Assembly: GCF_032108445.1 (NCBI RefSeq)
Contig: NZ_CP134876.1
Span: 1,116,001 to 1,180,000, forward strand
Direction of reading: 5' to 3'
DNA from: Micromonospora halotolerans
GTDB lineage: Bacteria > Actinomycetota > Actinomycetes > Mycobacteriales > Micromonosporaceae
Length of the DNA stretch: 64,000 nt
Shown here: one piece after another, positions 16,430-24,936 of the stretch
Position numbering within the stretch: the stretch's first letter is position 1
Layout: every line of letters starts with the position of its first letter
The notes under the pieces: model-generated
Seen by the model: the letters and a program-made list of their open reading frames with translations, nothing else
Databases searched by the model: none
Told to the model about the DNA's origin: nothing
Made by a program: the position numbers and the translations under genes

Positions 16430-17329
16430 TCAGTCCGGCCGGCTGAACAGCTCGTCGATCTCCGTCCGGCGGGGCAGCGCCACCGAGGCGCCCAGCTTGC
16501 GGACGCAGGCCGCCCCGGCCGCCGCCGCCCAGTGCACCGCCTCGACCAGCTCGCGCCCCTCGCCCCAGGCCACCGCGAGGGCGGCCGTGAAGGCGTCACC
16601 GGCGGCGGTGGAGTCGACGACGTCGACCTTCACGGCCGGCACGTGCACGGCCGGCCGGTCGCGCTCGACGTACCAGGCGCCCTCACCGCCGAGGGTGAGC
16701 ACCGCCCGGGGCACCAGGTCCAGCAGCGCCGCCGGCTCGTCGCGGCCCCGGCCGGTGAGCGCCCGCGCCTCGGTCTCGTTGACCACCAGCAGGTCGGTCG
16801 CGGCCAGCAGCTCCGCCGGCACCGGCCGGACCGGCGCCGCGTTGAGCACGACCCGGGTGCCGGCCGACCGGGCGGCCAGCGCTGCCGCGGTCACCGTGTC
16901 CACCGGCACCTCCAGCTGCGCGACCAGCACGTCCGCCTCGCGTACGGCGGCCAGTTCGCCCTCGGTGAGGCCGGTGAACGCGTCGTTGGCACCGGGGGTG
17001 ACCAGGATGGCGTGCTCCCCCGCGCCGCCGACCATCACCAGGGCTACGCCGGAGGCGCCGTACACCACCCGGAGGTGGCCGGTGTCGACGCCGGCCGCGG
17101 TGATCCGCGCCTTGAGGGTGACCCCGAAGGCGTCCGAGCCGATCGCGCCGAGGAACACACAGGACCCGCCGGCGCGCACGGCGGCGACGGCCTGGTTGGC
17201 GCCCTTGCCGCCGGGCAGCATGACGAAGTCGTCGCCGAGCACCGTCTCCCCCGGCCGGGGCAGCGCCGCGGCGGTGCCGACCAGGTCCATGTTCGCGCTG
17301 CCCACCACGGCGATCCGGGTCTGCGGCAC
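16430..17329 (-). CDS. rbsK: ribokinase
   Basis: Predicted 299-residue PfkB-family sugar kinase. PfkB signature 1 is visible as VMLPGGKGANQAVAAVRAGG and signature 2 as VDSTAAGDAFTAALAVAWGEG, with the catalytic base Asp in AAGDAF. N-terminal IAVVGSANMDLV and GDDFVMLPGGKGANQA fit ribokinase better than other members. It would phosphorylate ribose to ribose-5-phosphate in the cytosol. No ribose transporter is adjacent. Start is GTG at 17329. Confidence 0.88.
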   Translation of the reverse strand: MPQTRIAVVGSANMDLVGTAAALPRPGETVLGDDFVMLPGGKGANQAVAAVRAGGSCVFLGAIGSDAFGVTLKARITAAGVDTGHLRVVYGASGVALVMVGGAGEHAILVTPGANDAFTGLTEGELAAVREADVLVAQLEVPVDTVTAAALAARSAGTRVVLNAAPVRPVPAELLAATDLLVVNETEARALTGRGRDEPAALLDLVPRAVLTLGGEGAWYVERDRPAVHVPAVKVDVVDSTAAGDAFTAALAVAWGEGRELVEAVHWAAAAGAACVRKLGASVALPRRTEIDELFSRPD

Positions 17330-17349
17330 GGCGTCGGCTCCCGTCCGGC

Positions 17350-18189
17350 TCAGGCGGCGCGCGCGGTCCAGCGCTCGCCGGCCCGCGCGACGACCAGCGG
17401 CAGGCCGAACGTCTTCGACAGGTTGTCGGCGGTGAGTGTCTCGGCGAGCAGGCCCTGCGCCACGATGCCCCCCTCGCGCAGCAGCAGCGCGTGGGTGAAG
17501 CCCGGCGGGATCTCCTCGACGTGGTGGGTGACCAGCACCATGGCCGGGGCGTCCGGGTCGTACGCCAGCTCGGCGAGGCGGGCCACCAGGTCCTCGCGGC
17601 CGCCCAGGTCGAGCCCGGCGGCGGGCTCGTCGAGCAGCAGCAGCTCCGGGTCGGTCATCAGGGCCCGGGCGATCTGCACCCGCTTGCGCTCGCCCTCGGA
17701 GAGCGTGCCGTACGTCCGCTCGGCGAGGTGGCCGACGCCGAGTTGGCCGAGCAGGGCGCGGGCGCGGGCCTCGTCGGTGCGGTCGTAGCTCTCCCGCCAG
17801 CGCCCCACCACCGACCAGGCCGCGGTCACCACGACGTCGGTGACCCGCTCGTCGCCGGGGATCCGCTCGGCGAGCGTGGCGGTGGAGAGGCCGATCCGGG
17901 TCCGCAGCTCGTTGACGTCGGTGCGGCCGATCCGCTCGCCGAGCACGTGCGCCGTGCCGGTGGTCGGGTACAGCCGGCCGGCGGCGAGGTTGAGCAGCGT
18001 GGTCTTGCCGGCGCCGTTCGGGCCGAGCACCACCCAGCGTTCGTCCAGCTCGACCTGCCAGTCGACGTCCTGCACCAGCGTGCTGCCGGAGCGCCGGACG
18101 CCGACACCGTCGAGGCTGACCACCAGATCCGCGTCCACGGGTGCGGGGGCGGGGGCGCCGGCGGCGCCGGGGATCAGGTCACCAGTCAC
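17350..18189 (-). CDS. ABC transporter ATP-binding protein
   Basis: Predicted 279-residue ABC ATPase. Walker A is LGPNGAGKTTLL, the signature is TLSEGERKRVQIARAL, and Walker B is PELLLLDEPAAGLDLGG, with the H-loop LVTHHVEEIPPGFTHALLL. This resembles the single-subunit YfbT/ModF-like actinobacterial ATPase group with no adjacent permease. GTG 18189 is the likely start; an in-frame ATG at 18246 would add 19 residues. The 132-bp intergenic region is shared with a divergent ABC exporter. Confidence 0.85.
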   Translation of the reverse strand: MTGDLIPGAAGAPAPAPVDADLVVSLDGVGVRRSGSTLVQDVDWQVELDERWVVLGPNGAGKTTLLNLAAGRLYPTTGTAHVLGERIGRTDVNELRTRIGLSTATLAERIPGDERVTDVVVTAAWSVVGRWRESYDRTDEARARALLGQLGVGHLAERTYGTLSEGERKRVQIARALMTDPELLLLDEPAAGLDLGGREDLVARLAELAYDPDAPAMVLVTHHVEEIPPGFTHALLLREGGIVAQGLLAETLTADNLSKTFGLPLVVARAGERWTARAA

Positions 18190-18321
18190 CGGTCCATCCA
18201 ACCACGCAGTCGGCACGGTGCCCCCCACGGGCGGCGTCGCGGCCATAGGGTGGGGCGCCGTGTCGTTGGTCACCAATCCGGGAGGACGCCTCATGCCCGA
18301 CCGCTGCCGGGAGGCGTGCGG

Positions 18322-19326
18322 ATGAGCGCGGTCATCGAGATCGCCGGTCTCCGCAAGACGTTCCACACCCTGCGTCATGGGCGCCGGACCGCAGTCGACG
18401 GATTCGACCTGCTGGTCGAGACCGGTCAGGTGCACGGCTTCCTCGGCCCGAACGGCTCGGGGAAGACCACCACGCTGCGCGCCCTGCTCGGGCTGGTCCG
18501 GGCCGACGCGGGGCGGATGACGGTGCTCGGGGCCGAGTCGCCGGACCGGCTGGCCGAGGTGGCCGGGCGGGTCGGTGCGATCGTGGAGAGCCCGCAGTTC
18601 TTCGGCAACTTCACCGCCCACAAGACGCTGCGGCTGCTGGCCCTGGCCGGTGGCGTGCCCACCGCCCGGGTCGACGAGGTGCTGGAGCAGGTGGGCCTGC
18701 GGGACCGGGGCGACGAGCGGGTCAAGGGCTACTCGCTGGGCATGAAGCAGCGCCTCGCGGTCGCCTCGGCGCTGCTCAAGGACCCGGAGCTGCTGATCCT
18801 GGACGAGCCGGCGAACGGCCTGGACCCGGCCGGCATCCGGGAGATGCGGGACCTCACCCGGTCGCTGGCCGCGGCCGGGGTGACCGTGCTGCTCTCCAGC
18901 CACATCCTGGCCGAGATCCAGCTCATCTGCGACCACGTGACGATCATCAGCCGGGGGCGGCGGGTCGCGTACGGGCCGGTGGCGGAGGTGCTGGCCGGCT
19001 TCGACCAGCACCAGTGGCAGGTCCGGGTGGCCGAGCCCGAGCGGGCCGCGGAGCTGCTCGGCCGCGCCGGCATGGCGGTGACCCCGGGCCACGACCACCT
19101 GGTGGTGACCGGGGTCGTCGACCCCGAGCTGATCAGCCGCACGCTGGGCGAGCAGGGCCTCTGGGTGCGGGAGCTGATCCCGCTCCGGCCCGACCTGGAG
19201 AGCGTCTTCCTGGAGCTGACCGGCGGCCACCCGCATCCGGCGCTGCCCCGCCAGGTGGACGGCGCGCCGCCGAACGACGGCGTGATCGACCTGGATGTCC
19301 GGGAGAGCCGGGAGGTGGACGCGTGA
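18322..19326 (+). CDS. ABC-2 type exporter ATP-binding protein
   Basis: Predicted 334-residue ATPase of the drug/lantibiotic exporter class. Walker A FLGPNGSGKTTTLRALLGL, signature YSLGMKQRLAVASALL, Walker B ELLILDEPANGLDPAGI, and switch His in LLSSHILAEIQLICDHV. The C-terminal extension ending in LELTGGHPHPA is typical of the DrrA/BcrA group. It is translationally coupled (GTGA) to a permease gene, forming a complete two-gene exporter. The substrate is unknown. Confidence 0.9.
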   Translation: MSAVIEIAGLRKTFHTLRHGRRTAVDGFDLLVETGQVHGFLGPNGSGKTTTLRALLGLVRADAGRMTVLGAESPDRLAEVAGRVGAIVESPQFFGNFTAHKTLRLLALAGGVPTARVDEVLEQVGLRDRGDERVKGYSLGMKQRLAVASALLKDPELLILDEPANGLDPAGIREMRDLTRSLAAAGVTVLLSSHILAEIQLICDHVTIISRGRRVAYGPVAEVLAGFDQHQWQVRVAEPERAAELLGRAGMAVTPGHDHLVVTGVVDPELISRTLGEQGLWVRELIPLRPDLESVFLELTGGHPHPALPRQVDGAPPNDGVIDLDVRESREVDA

Positions 19327-20333
19327 ACCTCGTCCGTGCCGAGCTGGAGCGGCTGGCCGCCCGCCGTTTCGTCCAGCTCATGATGCTGCTGCTGGTGGCC
19401 GCCTTCGCGGTGACCGTGGCGACCACGCTGGCCGGCTCCCACCGGCCCACCCCGGTGGAGCTGGGCCGCGCCCAGGCGCAGGCCGCCGAGGAGGTGCGCA
19501 ACATGGAGCTGGCGCACGACCGCTGCCTGCGGATCAAGGCCGGCACCGTGACGCCGGACGAGAACGACTACCTGCCGCGGGACTGCGCGCAGATCGACCC
19601 CGCCCTCATGGAGAAGCTGCCGGCCGCGTCCGACTACCTCAGCGGGGTGTTCGTCTTCGCCAACGAGGCCCAACCGCTGCTCTACTTCCTGATCGCGTTC
19701 CTGGCGATGTTCGGGTTCCTGGTGGGCGCCTCCTACATCGGCGCCGACCTGAACTCGGGTGGCGTGGTCAACCTGCTGCTCTGGCGGCCGCGCCGGCTCG
19801 TCGTGCTCGGCGCGAAGCTGGGCACGCTGCTCGGCGGGCTGCTCGGGCTCTCCGCGCTGGCCTCGGTGGCGTACCTGGGGGTGTTCTGGCTGATCGGCGA
19901 GGCCTCCGGGCTCACCGGCCGGCTGAGCGGCGACTTCTGGTCGTCGCTCGCCGCGGTCTGGGTGCGCGGCCTGGTGCTGGTGCTGCTCGCCGCGGCGCTC
20001 GGCTTCGCCATGGCCACGCTCGGCCGGCACACCTCGGCGGCGCTCGGCACGGTGGCCGCCTACCTGGTGGTGTGGGAGCTTGGCGCGCGACTGGTGTTCC
20101 AGATCCTGTCGGTGACCCGCCCGGACCGGTTCATGCTCTCCAGCTACCTGGCGGCGTGGCTCAACGGCGAGGCCCGCTTCTGGGACGCCAGCGCCTGCGA
20201 CTACAGCACCGGTGGCTTCTGCGAGAGCTCCTACACGGTGGGCTGGGTGCCGGGCCTGGTGGTCCTGCTCGGCCTGAGCGCCGCCCTGACCGTGGCGGCC
20301 TTCTCGGTGTTCCGCCGCCGCGACCTGATCTGA
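19323..20333 (+). CDS. ABC-2 type transporter permease
   Basis: Predicted 336-residue membrane protein with about six spans: residues 18-36, then five between about 120 and 330. The large loop between spans 1 and 2 contains a conserved Cys pair, and another Cys-containing extracellular loop (DASACDYSTGGFCESSY) lies near the C-terminus. GADLNSGGVVNLLLWRPRRLVVLGAKL is the usual ABC-2 coupling region. It starts at GTG 19323, overlapping the ATPase stop by 4 bp. A strong hairpin follows at once, ending the operon. Confidence 0.85.
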   Translation: MNLVRAELERLAARRFVQLMMLLLVAAFAVTVATTLAGSHRPTPVELGRAQAQAAEEVRNMELAHDRCLRIKAGTVTPDENDYLPRDCAQIDPALMEKLPAASDYLSGVFVFANEAQPLLYFLIAFLAMFGFLVGASYIGADLNSGGVVNLLLWRPRRLVVLGAKLGTLLGGLLGLSALASVAYLGVFWLIGEASGLTGRLSGDFWSSLAAVWVRGLVLVLLAAALGFAMATLGRHTSAALGTVAAYLVVWELGARLVFQILSVTRPDRFMLSSYLAAWLNGEARFWDASACDYSTGGFCESSYTVGWVPGLVVLLGLSAALTVAAFSVFRRRDLI

Positions 20334-20337
20334 GGGG

Positions 20338-20373
20338 TGCCGGTGCGGTCCCGGAGCCGGGACCGCACCGGCA
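20338..20373 (+). terminator. terminator of the ABC exporter operon
   Basis: Seventeen-nt arms (20338-20354 and 20357-20373) pair perfectly, leaving only AG unpaired at the tip, 4 bp past the permease stop. There is no U-tract, as is usual in this genome. Confidence 0.8.
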
Positions 20374-20445
20374 ACTCCTTGCAGAGATTCGCCACCTCGT
20401 GAAGAATTCCTTCACATGGTGGCACCGGTGACGACGGGCCGGCGG

Positions 20446-21621
20446 TCAGCCGACCGTCGAGCCGAACACCTCGTCGCGGACGGCGTCCAGGGCGGTGCGC
20501 AGCGCCCCGCGCAGGATCGGCTCCTCGGTCAGCCCGGTGCTCACCACCCGCGGCCGGACCAGGGTGATCGCGGCGACCTCGTGCTGCACCCGCTCGGCCA
20601 GCGCCGCCCCGCCGGCCCGCCCCACCTCGCCGGCCAGCACCACCAGCGGCGGGTCGAGCACCACGCAGGTGCTGGCCACCCCGAGCGCCAGCCGGCGCGC
20701 CAGCTCGTCCAGCAGCGGGCCGCCCGCCGGGCCGGCCTCGATCGCCGCACGCACCGCGTCGGCCGCGCCGGCCGCCGCGAACCCGTGCTCCGCGGCCACC
20801 GCCCGGACCGCGTCGGCCCCGGCGAGCTGCTGGAACGCCGGCTTGGCCCGCTTCGACACGTCCCGCGGGATGGGTACGCCGGGCACCGGCAGGTAGCCGA
20901 TCTCGCCGGCCGCGCCGCTGCTGCCGTGGTGCAGCCGCCCGCCCAGCATGATCGCCAGGCCGACGCCGGCGTCCACCCAGACCAGCACGAAGTCCGCCGT
21001 CCCCTGCGCCGCGCCGGACTGCGCCTCGGCCACGGCGGCCAGGTTCACGTCGTTCTCGAAGACCACCGGGGTGTGCAGGTCCTCCCGGAGCGCGGCGAGC
21101 AGGCCGCTGTGCCAGCGGGGCAGGTTGAACGCGAAGGTGATGTCGCCGGTGCCCGGGTCCACCAGGCCCGGGGTGCCGAGGACGATCCGCCGCACGCTGG
21201 ACAGCTCGGCGCCGGCGCTGCTGGCCGCCTGGACCACCGCGTTGTGCACCACGCCGACCGGGTCGTCGGTGTCCTTCGTGGACTGCTCGACCCGGCCGAC
21301 CACCGCACCGGTGATGTCGGCGCAGGCGGCCACCACCCGCTCCGCGCCGACGTCGACACCCACCACGTACGCGCTGCCCGGCCGGACCGCGTAGAGCTGG
21401 GCGTTCGGGCCCCGCCCGCCGGCCTGCTCGCCGACCCGGGCGACCAGGCCGCGCTCCTCCAGCCGTTCGACCAGCTGCGACGCGGTGACCTTGGAGAGCC
21501 CGGTCAGCTCGCCGATCCGCGCCCGGGTCAGCGGCCCCTGCTCGAGGAGCAGCTCCAGCGCCGCGCGGTCGTTGAGCGCCCGCAACAGTCGGGGGGTGCC
21601 GGGCAGCCGGGTCGCACTCAT
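20446..21621 (-). CDS. ROK family transcriptional repressor
   Basis: Predicted 391-residue repressor. An N-terminal MarR-like winged helix (LTRARIGELTGLSKVTASQLVERLEERGLV) precedes a ROK sugar-kinase fold domain. The ROK signature HHGSSGAAGEIGYLPVPG is present, but the usual zinc motif CxCGxxGCxE is absent (the region reads RDVSKRAKPAFQQLAG), so zinc binding is doubtful. It is divergent from a GH3 beta-N-acetylhexosaminidase gene and probably represses it in response to an amino sugar. ATG 21621 has a nearby GAGGA ribosome site. Confidence 0.9.
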   Translation of the reverse strand: MSATRLPGTPRLLRALNDRAALELLLEQGPLTRARIGELTGLSKVTASQLVERLEERGLVARVGEQAGGRGPNAQLYAVRPGSAYVVGVDVGAERVVAACADITGAVVGRVEQSTKDTDDPVGVVHNAVVQAASSAGAELSSVRRIVLGTPGLVDPGTGDITFAFNLPRWHSGLLAALREDLHTPVVFENDVNLAAVAEAQSGAAQGTADFVLVWVDAGVGLAIMLGGRLHHGSSGAAGEIGYLPVPGVPIPRDVSKRAKPAFQQLAGADAVRAVAAEHGFAAAGAADAVRAAIEAGPAGGPLLDELARRLALGVASTCVVLDPPLVVLAGEVGRAGGAALAERVQHEVAAITLVRPRVVSTGLTEEPILRGALRTALDAVRDEVFGSTVG

Positions 21622-21633
21622 GCCACGTCCTCA

Positions 21634-21660
21634 ATTTTCAGTAAGGTTTCAAACCACAAA
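21634..21660. promoter_or_regulatory. candidate ROK operator and promoter
   Basis: An AT-rich island immediately upstream of the ROK gene contains the perfect palindrome GGTTTCAAACC (21645-21655), flanked by AGTAA on one side. It stands out from the surrounding GC-rich sequence and lies between the divergent ROK and GH3 genes, as expected of an autoregulatory operator. Streptomyces ROK operators share the AGTAA-type element (from memory). Confidence 0.45.
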
Positions 21661-21742
21661 ACGCCTGCCGAGGGTGTCCGTTAGCGTATCGGCCACCCCG
21701 ATCCGGGGCTGTCGGACGACCCGGCAGGGAAAGGGGATACTC

Positions 21743-23194
21743 GTGGGGTTGGATGAAGGACTCCGTCGGCTCGCGCTGGGCACCCTGCTGGCGGCGTACC
21801 CCGGCCCGGTCCCGCCCGACTGGGCGGTCGACCTGCTCGCCGAGGGGCTGGCCGGGCACACCCTGTTCGGCACCAACATCCACGACCCGGCCCAGGTGGC
21901 GGCGACCACCGCGGCGCTGCGCGCCGGCCGTCCCGACGTGCTCATCGCGATCGACGAGGAGGGCGGGGACGTCACCCGGCTGGCCCATGCCACCGGCAGC
22001 CCGTACCCGGGCAACGCCGCCCTCGGCGCGGTCGACGACCCGACCCTGACCCGCCAGGTGTACGCGGCCATCGGCGCGGAGCTGGCCGCCCTCGGCATCA
22101 ACCTGGACCTCGCCCCGACCGTCGACGTGAACACCGCCGACGAGAACCCGGTGATCGGCACCCGCTCGTTCGGCGCCGATCCGGTCCGGGTGGCCGTCCA
22201 CTCGGCCGCCGCCGTCGTCGGTCTCCAGTCCGTCGGGGTGGCGGCCTGCGCCAAGCACTTCCCCGGGCACGGCGCGACGGTCGCCGACTCCCACTACGAG
22301 CTGCCGACCGTCGACGTGCCGCCGGCTGTGCTGCGCGAGCGGGACCTGCCGCCGTTCGCCGCGGTGGTCGACGCCGGGGTACGCGCCGTCATGACCGCGC
22401 ACATCCGGGTGCCCGCGCTGACCGGCGACGGTCCGGCCACCTTCAGCCGGGCGGTCCTGGTCGACCTGCTGCGCACCGAGTACGGCTTCACCGGCGCGGT
22501 GATCACCGACGCGCTGGAGATGAAGGGCGCCGCGCTGGCCGCCGGCGGGGTCGGGCCGGCCGCGGTCCGCGCCCTGGCCGCCGGCGCGGACCTGCTCTGC
22601 ATCGGCGCGAAGGTCGACGCCGACCTGGTGGAGCACGTCGTCGAGGAGATCGTCGCCGCGCTCGCCGACGGCCGGCTGGACCGGGCCCGCGTCGAGGAGG
22701 CCGCCGGCCGGGCCGCCGAGCTGGCCGCCTGGACCGGCGCGGCCGGCGCCGCGGCGGAGACCCCGGACGGCCTCGGCTACGCCGCCGCCCTGCGCGCGGT
22801 GCGGGTCGAGGGCGACGTCACCGGCCTGACGGCGCCGCTGGTGGTGCAGGTGCACACCACCTCCACCATCGCCGAGGGGCGGGTCCCGTGGGGGCTGGGC
22901 CCGCACCTGGCCGGGGCGGAGGTGGTCCGTGCGGTTGCCGGCGAGACCGATCCGGACGAGCTGCGCGCTCTCGCCGGGGACCGGCCCGTCGTGCTGGTCG
23001 GTCGCCACCTGCACCGGCTGCCCGGGGCGCGGGAACTGGTCGACGCGCTGGCCGCCACGCACCGGGTGACGGTGGTGGAGATGGGCTGGCCGGGCGGCTG
23101 GCGGCCGGCCGGCGCGCGGGCCTTCGTGACCACGTACGGCGCCAGCCACGCCAACGGCCGCGCGGCGGCACAGGTGCTCGGTCTGGCCGGCTGA
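21743..23194 (+). CDS. glycoside hydrolase family 3, NagZ-like beta-N-acetylhexosaminidase
   Basis: Predicted 483-residue enzyme with the GH3 TIM barrel. IAIDEEGGDVTRL, NLDLAPTVDVN and the NagZ loop KHFPGHGATVADSHYELPTV (catalytic His/Asp dyad in the D-S-H segment) are present, then VITDALEMKGAALAAGG with the nucleophilic Asp in TDALEM. A second domain of about 150 residues follows. There is no signal peptide, so it is cytoplasmic and likely acts on imported GlcNAc oligosaccharides or muropeptide sugars. Start GTG 21743 follows AAGGGGA with good spacing. Probably controlled by the divergent ROK repressor. Confidence 0.9.
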   Translation: MGLDEGLRRLALGTLLAAYPGPVPPDWAVDLLAEGLAGHTLFGTNIHDPAQVAATTAALRAGRPDVLIAIDEEGGDVTRLAHATGSPYPGNAALGAVDDPTLTRQVYAAIGAELAALGINLDLAPTVDVNTADENPVIGTRSFGADPVRVAVHSAAAVVGLQSVGVAACAKHFPGHGATVADSHYELPTVDVPPAVLRERDLPPFAAVVDAGVRAVMTAHIRVPALTGDGPATFSRAVLVDLLRTEYGFTGAVITDALEMKGAALAAGGVGPAAVRALAAGADLLCIGAKVDADLVEHVVEEIVAALADGRLDRARVEEAAGRAAELAAWTGAAGAAAETPDGLGYAAALRAVRVEGDVTGLTAPLVVQVHTTSTIAEGRVPWGLGPHLAGAEVVRAVAGETDPDELRALAGDRPVVLVGRHLHRLPGARELVDALAATHRVTVVEMGWPGGWRPAGARAFVTTYGASHANGRAAAQVLGLAG

Positions 23195-23230
23195 GGTCTG
23201 TCGGGCCCCGTTCCGGGGTACTGCGTCCGG

Positions 23231-24427
23231 ATGACCGCCACCCACCCCTGGCACCGGGCGCTGGCCGACCTGGTCTCCCGGTCCCACCGCGTACCGCCCG
23301 ACGCGCTGCCCGCGACGGTGACGGCGGCGGTGCGGGAGCTCGGCGTGACCATGACCATCTACGTGGTGGACGTCGAGCAGGAGCTGCTGCGCCCGCTGCC
23401 CGAGCCGGGCCGGCCGCTGCCGGACCCGCTGCCCATCGACACCAGCCTGCCCGGCCGCGCCTACACCGAGGTCGCGGTGCGGACCGGGCAGGACGGCCGG
23501 CTCTGGGTCCCCGTGGTCAACGGCACGGCGCGGCTGGGGCTGCTGGAGGTCGGCCTACCGGCCGGGACGGATCCCGAGGACGAGGCCCTGCGGGACGGCT
23601 GCCGCACGATCGCGGGCCTGATCGGTCACCTGATCACCAGCAAGTCGCCGTACGGGGACAGCCTGCAGCGCGCCCGGCGCAGCGAGCCCATGGCGGTCTC
23701 GGCCGAACTGCTCTGGCAACTGCTCCCGCCGCTCACCTTCGCCCTCGACAAGGTCGCCGTCAGCGCGATCCTGGAGCCCTGCTACGAGGTGGGCGGGGAC
23801 GCGTTCGACTACGCGCTGGACGGCGGCCGGCTCGCGCTCGCGGTGCTGGACGGGGTCGGGCACGGGCTGCCGGCGACCCTGACCACCTCGGTCGCGCTCG
23901 CCGCGCTCCGGGCCGCCCGGCGCACCGGCGGCGGACTGGCGGAGCAGATCGCCGCCGTGGAGGCGGCCCTGCGCAGCCAGTGGCGGGACGGGCGGTTCGT
24001 GACCGCCGTCCTGGCCGAGATCGAGGTCGACACGGGGCTGGTCCGGTACGTCAACGCCGGGCACCCGGCCCCGGTGCTGGTGCGCCGGGGACGGGCCGTG
24101 CGCGCCCTGACCGGTGGGCGTCGCCCGCCGCTCGGCCTGGACCTGCCCGGCGACGAACCGGGCGAGGCCCGGCTGGAGCCGGAGGACCGGCTGCTGCTCT
24201 ACACCGACGGTGTGACCGAGGCCCGCGACGCGGCCGGGGAGATGTTCGGCCTGCCCCGGCTCGCCGACCTCGCCGAGCGGCACATCGGCTCGGAGCTGCC
24301 CGCACCGGAGACGCTGCGCCGGCTGAGCCGGGCCGTGGCCGCGTACCGGGGCACCGCCTCCCGCGACGACGCCACCATGGTGCTGGTGGAGTGGTCCGGC
24401 GCGGCGGCGGCCCGGACGGAGCCCTGA
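23231..24427 (+). CDS. SpoIIE-type PP2C phosphatase
   Basis: Predicted 398-residue phosphoserine phosphatase. The N-terminal 150 residues resemble a divergent GAF-like sensor domain (TMTIYVVDVEQELLRPLPEPGR). The C-terminal PP2C/SpoIIE domain has CYEVGGDAFDYALDGGRLALAVLDGVGHGLPA (metal-binding Asp residues), LVRYVNAGHPAPVLVRRG, LLLYTDGVTEARDA, and SRDDATMVLVEW. Such enzymes dephosphorylate STAS anti-anti-sigma factors. A STAS gene lies convergently 8 bp downstream, and is a natural substrate candidate. Confidence 0.93.
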   Translation: MTATHPWHRALADLVSRSHRVPPDALPATVTAAVRELGVTMTIYVVDVEQELLRPLPEPGRPLPDPLPIDTSLPGRAYTEVAVRTGQDGRLWVPVVNGTARLGLLEVGLPAGTDPEDEALRDGCRTIAGLIGHLITSKSPYGDSLQRARRSEPMAVSAELLWQLLPPLTFALDKVAVSAILEPCYEVGGDAFDYALDGGRLALAVLDGVGHGLPATLTTSVALAALRAARRTGGGLAEQIAAVEAALRSQWRDGRFVTAVLAEIEVDTGLVRYVNAGHPAPVLVRRGRAVRALTGGRRPPLGLDLPGDEPGEARLEPEDRLLLYTDGVTEARDAAGEMFGLPRLADLAERHIGSELPAPETLRRLSRAVAAYRGTASRDDATMVLVEWSGAAAARTEP

Positions 24428-24435
24428 GGGGCGGG

Positions 24436-24798
24436 TCAACGCAGGCGGCGCCAGCCGGGCTCCAGGGCGCTGCCGTCGTCGTCCCGTCCGCCCGGCCAAC
24501 CGAGCAGGACGTCCACCGCGGTGATCCGCAGGACCCGGGCCACCGGTGGCTGCGGGTCGGTCACCCGGAGGGTGGCGCCCCGGCCGACCGCCTCCGCGGC
24601 GCCGCGCAGCAGGGCGGCCACCCCGGTCGAGTCGAGGAACGTGACCGCGCCGAGGTCCACCAGGATCTCCACCAGGTCGGGCCGGTCCAGCACGGCGTCG
24701 AGCGCCCGGTCGAACGCGGGGGCCCCGGCCATGTCGAGGTCGCCGACCGGGCTGACGACCAGCCGTCCCGCCCCCGCGTCCCGCGTACCGATCTCCAT
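24436..24798 (-). CDS. STAS-domain anti-sigma factor antagonist
   Basis: Predicted 120-residue SpoIIAA/RsbV-type protein. RLVVSPVGDLDMAGAPAFDRALDA and ILVDLGAVTFLDSTGVAALL are the STAS fold, with the phosphorylatable Ser in DSTGV and two acidic residues before it. It would release a sigma factor by binding a SpoIIAB-like kinase when unphosphorylated. No anti-sigma kinase is adjacent. The gene is convergent with the SpoIIE-type phosphatase, which may reactivate it. Confidence 0.9.
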   Translation of the reverse strand: MEIGTRDAGAGRLVVSPVGDLDMAGAPAFDRALDAVLDRPDLVEILVDLGAVTFLDSTGVAALLRGAAEAVGRGATLRVTDPQPPVARVLRITAVDVLLGWPGGRDDDGSALEPGWRRLR

Positions 24799-24864
24799 GA
24801 TCCGCCCGTCCGCTCCCGATCCACGTCGTCGCGACCATACCGGCCGGGCGCCCCGCCAACGAAC

Positions 24865-24878
24865 TTGAACATGTTCAA
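24865..24878. promoter_or_regulatory. candidate TetR operator O1
   Basis: TTGAACATGTTCAA is a perfect 14-bp palindrome. It lies 44 bp upstream (start to start) of a second palindrome with the same arms, and just upstream of a possible -35 element TTGTCG at 24882. Paired TTGAAC/GTTCAA half-sites with a variable centre strongly suggest repressor binding, most simply by the TetR encoded third in the operon. Confidence 0.7.
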
Positions 24879-24908
24879 ACCTTGTCGTACGCTCAGCCGG
24901 ACAATTAT

Positions 24909-24922
24909 TTGAACGCGTTCAA
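24909..24922. promoter_or_regulatory. candidate TetR operator O2
   Basis: TTGAACGCGTTCAA is a perfect palindrome with the same arms as the 24865 site. It would overlap the -10 region and initiation site of the downstream operon, whose first ATG is at 24937. The preceding bases TTATTT could serve as -10 at 17 bp from TTGTCG. Confidence 0.7.
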
Positions 24923-24936
24923 GAAAGGCGGCGGGG

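Noticed and set aside
18190..18321. A second CDS in the divergent ABC gap
   Set aside because: Only N-terminal extensions of the two ABC genes read through; there is no ribosome site or independent domain.
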